This document shows positions 9,556-16,841 of a stretch of DNA of 54,622 bases, piece by piece (within the stretch, counting starts at the first letter, position 1; the number at the start of each line of letters is the position of its first letter). The notes beneath the pieces were generated by a model. It did not search any database. It had not been told where the DNA came from and saw only the letters and a list, made by a program, of their open reading frames with translations. Source of the DNA: a beta proteobacterium AAP65 (GTDB lineage Bacteria; Pseudomonadota; Gammaproteobacteria; Burkholderiales; Burkholderiaceae_C); contig LJHW01000013.1 in assembly GCA_001295865.1 (NCBI GenBank), forward strand, positions 1 to 54,622, written 5' to 3'. The position numbers and the translations under genes were made by a program.

Positions 9556-10517
9556 CGCGCGGCCTCCAGCGTGGCCGGGTCGAAGTTCGCACCGCACAGC
9601 ACCAGCGCCACACGCTCGTGCGCCGCGGGCTGCACCACGCCGGCCATCAAGGCCCCCAGGCCCAGCGCCGCGGCCGGCTCCACCGCCAGGCGCAGCTCAC
9701 GCCACAGCCGCTGCTGCGCTTGCCGGATGGCGGCATCGGGCACCAGGTGGCTGGCCCCCACAAACTGCTGGGTGAGCGGCCACGCGATGTTGCCGATGCG
9801 GCGCGCGCCCAGGGCGTCAGCGGCCAGCCCGCCCACGGCCACGTCCACCGGCTGGCCGGCCGCGCGGGCGGCGTGCAGCGTGGGCGCGCCCTCGGGCTCC
9901 AGAGCCTCCACGCGGCAACGGCCGGCGCACCAGGCCGCGATGCCGCCAATGAGCCCACCGCCGCCCACGCTCACCAGCAGGCGGTCGGGCAGCCCGGCTT
10001 CGGCCTCGATCTCGGCGGCCAGCGTGCCGGCGCCGGCCACCACCTCGGCCTGGTCATACGCGTGCATGGGGAGCGCGCCGGTTTCGGCCTGGCGCGCCTG
10101 GCAGGCCGCCAACGCTTCGGCATAAGCAGCGCCTTGCACAAAGACGGTGGCGCCCAGGGCCGCCAGCGCCTCGCGTTTGGCCGGCGGGCTGATCTCGGGC
10201 ACGAACACCTCGCAGCGCACGCCCAGCGCGCGTGCCGCCGTGGCCACGGCGATGCCGGCATTGCCGCCCGAAGCCACTACCACGCCCGCGGCGGGGATGG
10301 CGTGCGCACGCATGCGGTTGAACATGCCGCGCGCCTTGAAACTGCCGCCACGCTGCAGGTGCTCCAGCTTGAGCCAGAGCTCGGTGCCGGGCAGGCCCAG
10401 GCTGGCTGCGGGCAAGCGCAGCAGCGGCGTGCGCCGCACATCGGCCGCGATGCGCTGCGCGGCAGCCTCGATGTCTGCACGGCTCACGCCGGCAGCGGGG
10501 TTCAACGGTGGACTCAT
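9552..10517 (-). CDS. PLP-dependent threonine/serine dehydratase family protein
   Basis: A 321-residue fold-type II PLP enzyme. The Schiff-base Lys61 is in GGSFKARG, the substrate/carboxylate loop is SGGNAG (83-88), and the phosphate-binding glycine loop is GGGGLIGG (185-192). It has the short catabolic-type length with no C-terminal ACT domain, so it should not be isoleucine-feedback regulated like IlvA. Likely reaction: deamination of L-threonine or L-serine, or serine/threo-hydroxyaspartate racemisation-dehydration; sequence alone does not decide. The ATG at 10517 was preferred to a longer frame because the conserved domain begins directly after it. It overlaps egtB by 4 nt. Confidence 0.82.
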   Translation of the reverse strand: MSPPLNPAAGVSRADIEAAAQRIAADVRRTPLLRLPAASLGLPGTELWLKLEHLQRGGSFKARGMFNRMRAHAIPAAGVVVASGGNAGIAVATAARALGVRCEVFVPEISPPAKREALAALGATVFVQGAAYAEALAACQARQAETGALPMHAYDQAEVVAGAGTLAAEIEAEAGLPDRLLVSVGGGGLIGGIAAWCAGRCRVEALEPEGAPTLHAARAAGQPVDVAVGGLAADALGARRIGNIAWPLTQQFVGASHLVPDAAIRQAQQRLWRELRLAVEPAAALGLGALMAGVVQPAAHERVALVLCGANFDPATLEAAR

Positions 10518-10647
10518 CGACACACTGTAACGGCTGCCTTCCGGCGGGGAAAACAGGCCTACAGCCCGGCGCACAACGGCCGATATGGGCCCCTTGCCGG
10601 GGTCTATTCCCCGAGCACGGCGAGAAAGAAACAGCCTCGCGGCGCAC

Positions 10648-10674
10648 TAAAGGTTTGCAGAGGCCGGACGAAAA
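10648..10674 (+). promoter_or_regulatory. Sigma-28 (FliA)-type promoter for fliC
   Basis: TAAAGGTT at 10648-10655, an 11-nt spacer, then GACGAAAA at 10667-10674. The E. coli FliA consensus is TAAAGTTT-N11-GCCGATAA, so spacing is exact and most positions match. It implies a leader of about 230 nt before the fliC ATG. A weaker second candidate, TACAGCCC-N11-GCCGATAT (10560-10586), lies just upstream. The rest of the 397-nt gap 10518-10914 shows no gene. Confidence 0.6.
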
Positions 10675-10876
10675 GACACCCAACGCGCTGCCAATTCGCT
10701 GCGCGGGGTCCGGACCAAGACGGATCGGGAGCCTTTCGTTTTCCCTCGGGAAAGCGGTGTGTTCCCGGCGCGGCAAGGCCCGGGCGAGTTCCGGCGGCAA
10801 ACCTCCTGCGGGTGGTGCGCCGATGGAGTTGCAGGCAGGCACCGTGAAGAACGTTGTCCGGACTGCGGAAGCCTGC

Positions 10877-10890
10877 CAGGCATATGCCTG
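10877..10890. repeat. Perfect 14-bp palindrome in fliC leader
   Basis: CAGGCATATGCCTG is perfectly self-complementary and ends 24 nt upstream of the fliC start, 14 nt before its GGAG ribosome-binding site. It could be a protein-binding site or an mRNA hairpin influencing flagellin translation; the role is unknown. Confidence 0.4.
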
Positions 10891-10914
10891 TGGTCATCAA
10901 CTTTGGAGTTTTCC

Positions 10915-11739
10915 ATGGCCCTCTCGATCAATACCAACGCCGTTTCCCTCAACGCTCAGCGCAACCTGGGCATGAGCCAGTCCTCCCTGTCGACCTCGAT
11001 GCAACGGCTGTCATCGGGCCTGCGTGTCAACAGCGCCAAGGACGACGCCGCAGGCCTGGCCATCGCCGAGCGCATGAATGCGCAAGTGCGTGGCAACACG
11101 GTCGCCATCCGCAACTCGAACGACGCCATCTCGCTGTCGCAGACCGCAGAAGGCGCCATCGGCAAGGTGGGCGACATGCTGCAGCGTATGCGTGAACTGG
11201 CCGTGCAATCGGCCAACGCGACCAACGGCACCACCGACCGCGCCAACCTCGACGCCGAATTCCAGCAGCTGGGTTCGGAAATCGGCCGCACGCTGAGCAA
11301 CACGCGCTTCAACGGCCTGGCCATCCTGGGTGCCGATGCCGGCGCGCAGGTCTTCCAGGTGGGCGCCAACGCCACCGACACCGTCACGGTGACGACCAAC
11401 AACATGGCCACCGACGCCGACATCACCGGTGCCACCGGCGGCAACATCACCTCGGCGGCCAACGCCACCACGGCGCTGGGCCAGCTGGACACCGCGCTGG
11501 GCGCCATCAACGAAGAGCGCGCCATGTACGGTGCGGTGCAGAACCGCTTCGACGCCATCATCTCCACGCTGCAGGTGGCCACCGAGAACGAGTCGGCCGC
11601 ACGCGGCCGCATCATGGACGCCGACTTCGCGACGGAAACCGCCAACCTGTCGCGCAGCCAGATCCTGCAGCAGGCCGGCACGGCGATGGTGGCCCAGGCC
11701 AACCAGCTGCCGCAGAACGTGCTGGCCCTGATCCGCTGA
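10915..11739 (+). CDS. fliC: Flagellin 1
   Basis: A 274-residue flagellin, the filament subunit exported by the flagellar type III apparatus. The conserved N-terminal D0/D1 helices start at SINTNAVSLNAQRNLG and run to about residue 140. The C-terminal D1/D0 region ends ILQQAGTAMVAQANQLPQ. Only about 45 variable residues (roughly 145-190) lie between them, so the surface D2/D3 domains are absent. The ATG at 10915 has GGAG with a 6-nt spacer. The frame runs on upstream but without conserved sequence. It is monocistronic: a sigma-28-like promoter upstream and a strong terminator 25 nt downstream. Confidence 0.97.
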   Translation: MALSINTNAVSLNAQRNLGMSQSSLSTSMQRLSSGLRVNSAKDDAAGLAIAERMNAQVRGNTVAIRNSNDAISLSQTAEGAIGKVGDMLQRMRELAVQSANATNGTTDRANLDAEFQQLGSEIGRTLSNTRFNGLAILGADAGAQVFQVGANATDTVTVTTNNMATDADITGATGGNITSAANATTALGQLDTALGAINEERAMYGAVQNRFDAIISTLQVATENESAARGRIMDADFATETANLSRSQILQQAGTAMVAQANQLPQNVLALIR

Positions 11740-11764
11740 ACCAAGCGTCAGCGCTCACGCAAGA

Positions 11765-11787
11765 CAGGGCCTGCGGGCCCTGTTTTT
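11765..11787 (+). terminator. Rho-independent terminator of fliC
   Basis: CAGGGCC (11765-11771) pairs with GGCCCTG (11776-11782) around a TGCG loop and is followed directly by TTTTT. It is a textbook intrinsic terminator separating the two flagellin genes. Confidence 0.9.
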
Positions 11788-11974
11788 CCAATCCAGACAC
11801 GGGGCCCCAGGGCCCCTTCGTCGTTTCTGATTGGACGGTTTTCGGCCCTTTGTTCAAACGATCCTCGGCTTGCAGGCTGCCGAAAATATCTCCAGCAGGC
11901 ACAGAACTCTCCGGCCTGCGGGAGCCGGTTCCTTTGCACCGGAGACAGTTCAGACCTCGCACGGAGAAACCGAC

Positions 11975-12802
11975 GTGGCACAAACGATCAACACGAACCT
12001 GGTGTCGCTGAATGCCCAGCGCAATCTGTCGATGTCCGGCGGATCGCTGGCGACATCGATGCAACGGCTGTCCTCGGGTCTGCGTGTCAACAGCGCAAAA
12101 GACGACGCCGCCGGCCTGGCGATTGCCGACCGCATGCAGACGCAAGTGCGCGGCATGACAGTGGCCATCCGCAACGCCAACGACGGCATCTCGCTGGCGC
12201 AGACGGCCGAAGGCGCCATCGGCAAGGTCGGCGACATGCTGCAGCGCATGCGTGAACTGGCGGTGCAGGCGGCCAACGCCACCAACGGCGCCGACGACCG
12301 CGCCAACCTCGACGCCGAATACGGCCAGCTCGCCGACGAAATCACCCGCACGCTGGCCAACACCCGCTTCAACGGGCTGGCCATCCTGGGCGCGGATTCG
12401 GGGCCACAGGCCTTCCAGGTGGGCGCGAACGCCACCGACCAGATCACCATCACCACCGCCGACCTGGCCACCAACGGTGCCATCACCGCGCTGCCCACCG
12501 GCGACCTGCTGACGGCGGCCAACTCGACCACGGCGATGGACAACATCGACGCCGCGCTGACCCTGGTCAACGGCGAGCGGGCCCAGTACGGTGCCACGCA
12601 GAACCGTTTCGAGGCGGTCATCGAGACGCTGCAGGTGGCCACCGAGAACCAGGCCGCCGCCCGCGGCCGCATCATGGACGCCGACTACGCCACGGAAACC
12701 GCGAACATGTCGCGTGCCCAGATCCTGCAGCAGGCCGGCACGGCGATGGTGGCCCAGGCCAACCAGCTGCCGCAGCAGGTGCTGCAGCTGCTGCAGGGCT
12801 GA
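11975..12802 (+). CDS. fliC2: Flagellin 2 (GTG start)
   Basis: A second flagellin of 275 residues, near-identical to flagellin 1 in the N-terminal (INTNLVSLNAQRNLS) and C-terminal (ILQQAGTAMVAQANQLPQQV) assembly helices and different mainly in the central third. It starts at GTG 11975, preceded by GGAG with an 8-nt spacer; the mature protein should begin Ala-Gln-Thr-Ile-Asn. It has its own upstream region after the fliC terminator. A GCCGAAAA box at 11879-11886 resembles a sigma-28 -10 element but has no matching -35 at 11 nt. The weaker start codon suggests less is made than flagellin 1, but that is inference. Confidence 0.95.
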   Translation: MAQTINTNLVSLNAQRNLSMSGGSLATSMQRLSSGLRVNSAKDDAAGLAIADRMQTQVRGMTVAIRNANDGISLAQTAEGAIGKVGDMLQRMRELAVQAANATNGADDRANLDAEYGQLADEITRTLANTRFNGLAILGADSGPQAFQVGANATDQITITTADLATNGAITALPTGDLLTAANSTTAMDNIDAALTLVNGERAQYGATQNRFEAVIETLQVATENQAAARGRIMDADYATETANMSRAQILQQAGTAMVAQANQLPQQVLQLLQG

Positions 12803-12872
12803 AAAACCCCGCCGCCGCAGCCCCGCCAGGGCGCGCCGGCCAGCCCCCGCAAGGCCCGATCAAAAAAAGGGC

Positions 12873-12899
12873 TCAAGTTCAGATGGCGGGTGTCGAAAA
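12873..12899 (+). promoter_or_regulatory. Sigma-28 (FliA)-type promoter for fliD
   Basis: TCAAGTTC (12873-12880), exactly 11 nt, then GTCGAAAA (12892-12899). Each box has six of eight consensus bases. It lies 75 nt before the fliD start and 70 nt after flagellin 2. Confidence 0.65.
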
Positions 12900-12974
12900 G
12901 TCCGTTGAAGACGCGGGATTGCGCCCTGTGGCGCGCCGTTCTTCGCACAGACTTCACCTTCGGGAGATTCCACC

Positions 12975-14411
12975 ATGGCCATCTCATCCGCCGGAATCGG
13001 CAGCGGTCTCGATGTACAGAGCATCGTTTCGCAGCTGCTCACCATCGAACGTGCCCCGATCCGCCAACTGCAGACCGAGGCCGGCCGGCTTCAGACCCAG
13101 CTCTCCGCCTTCGGGCGTGTGCAGAGCGCTTTGTCGACCCTGCGCGACGCGTCTCTGAAGCTGACGCAGAACGACACCTGGGGCGCCGCCAAAGCCACCA
13201 GCTCCGACAGTGCCAACGTCAGCGCCACCGCGACGGGCAGTGCACTCGCAGGCAACTACAACATCACCGTCACTCGCCTGGCCGTGGCCCAGACGCTGGC
13301 CACCGGCAACTTCAGCAACGCCAGCCAGAACATCGGCTCGGGCGTGCTGCGCATCGAACTCGGCAACTTCGACGCCGACCCGCCGGTGCCCAAGAGCGGC
13401 GCCAGCGCCATCGACATCACCATCGACCCCAGCGAGAGCTCGCTGTCGGCCATCCGCGACAAGATCAACAACGCCAGCGCCGGCGTCGTGGCCAGCGTGG
13501 TCAACGACGTTTCCGGCTCGCGCCTGGTGCTGCGCTCGGCGCAGACCGGCCTGGAGAACGGCTTCCGCATCACCGCGCTGGACGACGACGGCAACGACAC
13601 CAACGCCAGCGGCCTGTCAGCACTGGCCTTCGACCCCAGCGCCAGCGTCACCAACCTGAGCCGCCCGCAGACGGCGCAGAACGCGCTGGCCTCGATCAAC
13701 GGCGTGAACATCGAATCGGCCAGCAACACGCTCAACGACGCGGTGGAAGGCCTGAGCCTCACGCTGCGCAAGCAGGGCACCGACGCCGAGGTGAAGGTCG
13801 AACCCGACACCGAGGCGCTGAAGAAGTCGGTCGACGACTTCGTCAAGGCCTACAACGAGAGCATCAAGCTGCTGCGCGAGCAGACCCGCTACGACCCCGC
13901 CACCAAGCAGGCCGGCCCGCTGCAGGGCGACCGCTCGGGCGCGGCCATGCTGAGCCAGCTGCGCGGCCTGTTCAACGGCAACGGCGGCAGCAGCACGGTC
14001 TTCACGCGGCTGGCCGACGTGGGCCTGGACCTCGACACCGACGGCCTGATCAAGACCAACGCCACCAAGCTCGACGCCGCGCTCACGCAGGGCACCGAGC
14101 TGAAGAAGCTCTTTGCCAACGTCGACACCGCCAACCCGGCCAACGAGGGTTTCGCCAAGCGCTTCGAGGGCTGGCTGAAACTCTCGCTGGACAGCGAGGG
14201 CACCATCGAGAGCCGCACGCAAAGCCTGCAGGCCCGCGTGAAGAACAACGAGCAGGCGCAGGAGCGCCTGGAAGACCGCGTGGCCCGCACCGAGCAGCGC
14301 CTGCTGCGGCAGTACACGGCGCTGGACACGCGCATGGGCCAGCTGAGCGGTCTGTCGAACTACGTGACGCAGCAGATGGCGCTGATCAACAACAACAGCA
14401 ACAACCGTTGA
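12975..14411 (+). CDS. fliD: Flagellar filament cap protein
   Basis: A 478-residue FliD (HAP2), which forms the pentameric cap that folds and inserts flagellin at the filament tip. The N-terminal FliD domain begins SSAGIGSGLDVQSIV and the C-terminal FliD domain spans about 230-460. Both ends are heptad-rich (coiled coil near 30-60 and 420-460, with the run NNEQAQERLEDRVARTEQR). Length is typical. The ATG follows GGGAG. It has its own sigma-28-like promoter and a strong terminator, so it is a class III gene, as expected for a filament protein. Confidence 0.95.
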   Translation: MAISSAGIGSGLDVQSIVSQLLTIERAPIRQLQTEAGRLQTQLSAFGRVQSALSTLRDASLKLTQNDTWGAAKATSSDSANVSATATGSALAGNYNITVTRLAVAQTLATGNFSNASQNIGSGVLRIELGNFDADPPVPKSGASAIDITIDPSESSLSAIRDKINNASAGVVASVVNDVSGSRLVLRSAQTGLENGFRITALDDDGNDTNASGLSALAFDPSASVTNLSRPQTAQNALASINGVNIESASNTLNDAVEGLSLTLRKQGTDAEVKVEPDTEALKKSVDDFVKAYNESIKLLREQTRYDPATKQAGPLQGDRSGAAMLSQLRGLFNGNGGSSTVFTRLADVGLDLDTDGLIKTNATKLDAALTQGTELKKLFANVDTANPANEGFAKRFEGWLKLSLDSEGTIESRTQSLQARVKNNEQAQERLEDRVARTEQRLLRQYTALDTRMGQLSGLSNYVTQQMALINNNSNNR

Positions 14412-14462
14412 CCGCGGCGCGTGCCCAGACGGGGCCACGAACAATACACCCGCCACCACAAA

Positions 14463-14498
14463 AACAGGCCCCGGGATCACCCCCCGCGGGCCTGTTTT
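14463..14498. terminator. Terminator after fliD
   Basis: AACAGGCCC (14463-14471) pairs with GGGCCTGTT (14488-14496). A-rich sequence precedes the stem and a T-tract follows, so the hairpin could terminate transcription in both directions. It lies 52 nt after the fliD stop. Confidence 0.85.
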
Positions 14499-14562
14499 CC
14501 CATGGTGACGCCGCCCCGCCGCGGCGCCGCTGTAACGGGGTGAACTCGGTGGTTTCCAGGCC

Positions 14563-14590
14563 TCAAGTCGGCCCTCTGGCACACCGATAA
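14563..14590 (+). promoter_or_regulatory. Sigma-28 (FliA)-type promoter for fliST
   Basis: TCAAGTCG (14563-14570), a 12-nt spacer and ACCGATAA (14583-14590), seven of eight bases of the FliA -10 consensus. Transcription would start near 14597, which rules out a GTG at 14594 and supports the fliS ATG at 14609. Confidence 0.65.
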
Positions 14591-14608
14591 AAAGTGCATC
14601 CTGAACCT

Positions 14609-15052
14609 ATGCAGAGCACCCGCATGTACGCAGCCACGCTGTTCACCCCCCGCAGGCCCGGCCACCATGGCGCCGCCGGCTACCAGGCCACGGGCATGGA
14701 AATCCAGGTGGCAGGCGCCGATGCGCACCGCCTGGTGAGCCTGCTGTTCGAAGGCTTCGAGGCCTCGGTCACCGATGCCCAGGGCGCCATCGCCAGCCGC
14801 GATGTGGACCGCAAGTGCCGCGCCATCACGCGCGCCATGCGCATCGTCGACGAGGGGCTGCGCGCCCACCTGAACATGAAAGCCGGCGGCGTGCTGGCGC
14901 AAGACCTGGCCGATCTCTACGGCTATGTGGTCAAGCGCCTGACGCAGGCCAACGCGCGCAACGACAGCGACATGCTGGCCGAGTGCAAACGCCTGATGCA
15001 GCCGCTGCACGAGGCCTGGGTGGCCATCGGCCAGAACGACAACGCACGCTGA
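14609..15052 (+). CDS. fliS: Flagellin export chaperone
   Basis: A 147-residue FliS, which binds the disordered C-terminus of flagellin in the cytoplasm and prevents premature polymerisation. The four-helix family pattern is visible: the Tyr-containing N-terminus (AAGYQATG), then HRLVSLLFEGFEASVTDA, and the helix DLADLYGYVVKRLTQANARN. The start is set by the sigma-28-like promoter just upstream. The next Met (14624) is also possible and would give the shorter length more usual in the family. The next gene, fliT, is 22 nt downstream. Confidence 0.92.
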   Translation: MQSTRMYAATLFTPRRPGHHGAAGYQATGMEIQVAGADAHRLVSLLFEGFEASVTDAQGAIASRDVDRKCRAITRAMRIVDEGLRAHLNMKAGGVLAQDLADLYGYVVKRLTQANARNDSDMLAECKRLMQPLHEAWVAIGQNDNAR

Positions 15053-15074
15053 GCCCCGAGACGACAGGACAACC

Positions 15075-15407
15075 ATGGACCCGCAATTGCTCAGCTACTA
15101 CGAAGCCATCGAAAGCGCCAGCGTCGACATGCTGGCCGCCGCCCGCGCCGGCAACTGGGACGAGGTGGTGAAACTGGAGGGCGCCTGCGTGCTGCTCATC
15201 AGCCGCCTGAAAAACGCCGCCAAGGAACCCGAGCGCGGCAGTGCCGAGGGCCGTGCCCAGGCCCAGGCGCTGGAGGTGGCCAAGGCCAAGTCGCGCATCA
15301 TGCAGCGCATCCTGGTCAACGACGCCGAGATCCGCCACCTCGCCGAGCCCTGGCTGCAAGATCTCGACGACACGCTGGCCGGCCGCCGCAAGGCCAGCCT
15401 GCACTGA
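15075..15407 (+). CDS. fliT: FliT-like flagellar chaperone
   Basis: A 110-residue, almost entirely helical protein in the fliS-fliT position. FliT binds the cap protein FliD and, in enterobacteria, FlhDC. Its sequence is weakly conserved in the family, so the call rests on size, helix content (YYEAIESASVDMLAAARAG; RIMQRILVNDAEIRHLAE) and gene order. The ATG follows AGGA at a suitable distance. It is co-transcribed with fliS and probably ycgR. Confidence 0.85.
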   Translation: MDPQLLSYYEAIESASVDMLAAARAGNWDEVVKLEGACVLLISRLKNAAKEPERGSAEGRAQAQALEVAKAKSRIMQRILVNDAEIRHLAEPWLQDLDDTLAGRRKASLH

Positions 15408-15443
15408 AGACCGGCCCAGCGCGGCAGCACACGGAAGCACCCC

Positions 15444-16211
15444 ATGTTCCAGGACACGCGCCCGGCCGATCTCGACAGCTCGGGCGACCACGACCCGTGG
15501 GGCCCGTTCCGCGTGGCCTCACCCACCGAACGCCTGTCGCTGCTGCGCGCAGTGCGCGACGGCCAGGTGCCGGTCGTGCTGAGTGCCCCCGAAGGCAGCG
15601 CCCTGAGCGTGGCGTTGTGGGCGGTGGACGAAGCGCAGAACCGGCTGAACTTCAGCGTCGACGAACGCGCGCCGCAGCTTGCCGCACTGGTGAACGCCGA
15701 CGAGGCCGTGGCCGTGGCCTACCTCGACAGCGTGAAGCTGCAGTTCGATCTGCAAGGCTTGACGCTGGTGCGCGGCCTGCAGAGCTGCGCGCTGCAATGC
15801 ACGCTGCCGCGCGACATCTACCGCTTCCAGCGCCGCAGCGCCTACCGCGTGCGCCCGCGCGAACGCCAGGGCCCGGTGGCCACCTTCCGCCACCCGGCTC
15901 TGCCCGAAATGCCACTGGCACTGCGCGTGCTGGACGTCAGCATCGGCGGCTGCGCGCTGTGGCTGCCGCCCGACGTGCCGCCGCTGCAGGCCGGCACGCT
16001 GATCAGCCGCGTGCACGTGGAGTTGGACCCGGACACCGAGTTCGAATCGGCCGTGCGCCTGCAGCACGTCAGCGGCGGCAACGCCGCGTCGGGCGGCCAG
16101 GGCGTGCGCATCGGCTGCGAATGGCAGCACCTGTCGGGGCCGGCAGAGCGTGTGCTGCAACGCTGGATAGACCGCAGCCAGCGCCGGCGACATCTGCTCA
16201 CGCTGGGCTGA
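15444..16211 (+). CDS. ycgR: PilZ flagellar brake protein
   Basis: A 255-residue protein with an N-terminal YcgR domain (about 20-130) and a C-terminal PilZ domain (about 135-240). The cyclic-di-GMP-binding motifs are intact: RSAYR (RxxxR) at the interdomain linker and DVSIGG (D/NxSxxG) inside PilZ. YcgR bound to c-di-GMP docks on the motor and slows or biases rotation. It lies 36 nt after fliT, so it is likely expressed late together with the filament genes. The window also encodes a large GGDEF protein (45531-48920) that could supply the ligand, but no direct link is shown. Confidence 0.93.
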   Translation: MFQDTRPADLDSSGDHDPWGPFRVASPTERLSLLRAVRDGQVPVVLSAPEGSALSVALWAVDEAQNRLNFSVDERAPQLAALVNADEAVAVAYLDSVKLQFDLQGLTLVRGLQSCALQCTLPRDIYRFQRRSAYRVRPRERQGPVATFRHPALPEMPLALRVLDVSIGGCALWLPPDVPPLQAGTLISRVHVELDPDTEFESAVRLQHVSGGNAASGGQGVRIGCEWQHLSGPAERVLQRWIDRSQRRRHLLTLG

Positions 16212-16225
16212 GCCGCCCGAGCGCC

Positions 16226-16325
16226 TGAACCCGCAGGTTCACACCTGCATGTTCATGATGTCGAGCCTCACCCGGCAGCGACGCTCATGAACCCGCAGGT
16301 TCACACCTGCATGTTCATGATGTCG
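16226..16325. repeat. 38-bp direct repeat duplicating the 3' end of fliE
   Basis: The same 38 bases occur at 16226-16263 and 16288-16325. The right copy contains the last codons and stop of fliE (minus strand); the left copy is a free duplicate. Each copy holds overlapping hairpins: TGAACC-cgca-GGTTCA, GCAGGT-tcac-ACCTGC and CATG-tt-CATG. The repeat sits between the convergent ycgR and fliE genes and may act as a transcript end for either strand. Confidence 0.85.
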
Positions 16326-16627
16326 CTATAAGCCTGCGCCAGCCGGTTGCGCACCTGCAACGTGGCCTGGAAGCCGATCTGCGCCTTCTGCATCGCCATC
16401 ACGGTGTCTTCCAGGCTCACCGTGGGGTTGCCCAGCGTCAGCTCTCGCTGCAGGCGCTGGGCCTCGAACTGCGAGGCGCTCACCTCTTTCAGCGCCGAGT
16501 TCATCGCGGCCTTGAAACCACCCGGCGCAGCGCCGGTGGCGTCGGTGCGCGGGGTGCCGTCCGGGCGCAGGCCGGCCTTGGCCACGGCGGCGGCAAAGTC
16601 GAAGGGCTTGATGCGCAGGTCGGACAT
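16301..16627 (-). CDS. fliE: Flagellar hook-basal body protein FliE
   Basis: A 108-residue FliE, which joins the MS ring to the proximal rod. It begins MSDLRIKPFDF and the conserved C-terminal half is clear (SLEDTVMAMQKAQIGFQATL, then VRNRLAQAYSDIMNMQV). Length is typical (about 104). The ATG at 16627 was chosen because the upstream extension has no family features. Unusually for the common fliEFGHIJ order, it is transcribed away from fliF, with a shared 214-nt promoter region. Confidence 0.95.
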   Translation of the reverse strand: MSDLRIKPFDFAAAVAKAGLRPDGTPRTDATGAAPGGFKAAMNSALKEVSASQFEAQRLQRELTLGNPTVSLEDTVMAMQKAQIGFQATLQVRNRLAQAYSDIMNMQV

Positions 16628-16701
16628 GGCGGGTTGCGGTTGCGAGAGGGGGCCGAGGGCCCATTTCACACCTGCACTGTAGGCCCAGCGGCACGCCTGC
16701 C

Positions 16702-16723
16702 AAGACGCGATCAGGCGCGTCTT
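16702..16723. repeat. Inverted repeat in fliE-fliF intergenic region
   Basis: AAGACGCG (16702-16709) and CGCGTCTT (16716-16723) around a 6-nt centre, midway between the divergent fliE and fliF starts. It could be an operator for a flagellar regulator; no family consensus was recognised. Confidence 0.35.
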
Positions 16724-16739
16724 CCCGCCTCTTCTCGCA

Positions 16740-16770
16740 CTTAAGCAGCGGCACCCCGCGGCGAACAATG
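16740..16770 (+). promoter_or_regulatory. Candidate fliF operon promoter, CTTAAG-N18-AACAATG
   Basis: CTTAAG at 16740-16745 and AACAATG at 16764-16770, ending 71 nt before the fliF ATG. The same pair with N17 occurs before fliL (23740-23769), and the flanking bases are also similar (CTTCTCG versus CTTATCGG just upstream). Spacing fits a -35/-10 pair or an activator site plus promoter. See the fliL entry. Confidence 0.45.
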
Positions 16771-16841
16771 GCGATGCATTGGCCCCTGTGGGCCTTGCCA
16801 CGCATCGATACCGCATCGCTTTTGCACCGCCCGCCGCACCC

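Noticed and set aside
11854..11886. Sigma-28 promoter for flagellin 2 (TTCAAACG ... GCCGAAAA)
   Set aside because: The -10 box is good but the only -35-like sequence is about 17-18 nt away instead of 11-12; left as a remark in the gene entry.
16226..16325. Possible CRISPR-like pair of repeats
   Set aside because: Only two copies, one overlapping the fliE coding end, no third repeat and no cas genes.
16628..16841. Sigma-54 promoter for fliF or fliE
   Set aside because: No GG/GC pair with proper TGGCAC-N5-TTGCW spacing could be found.
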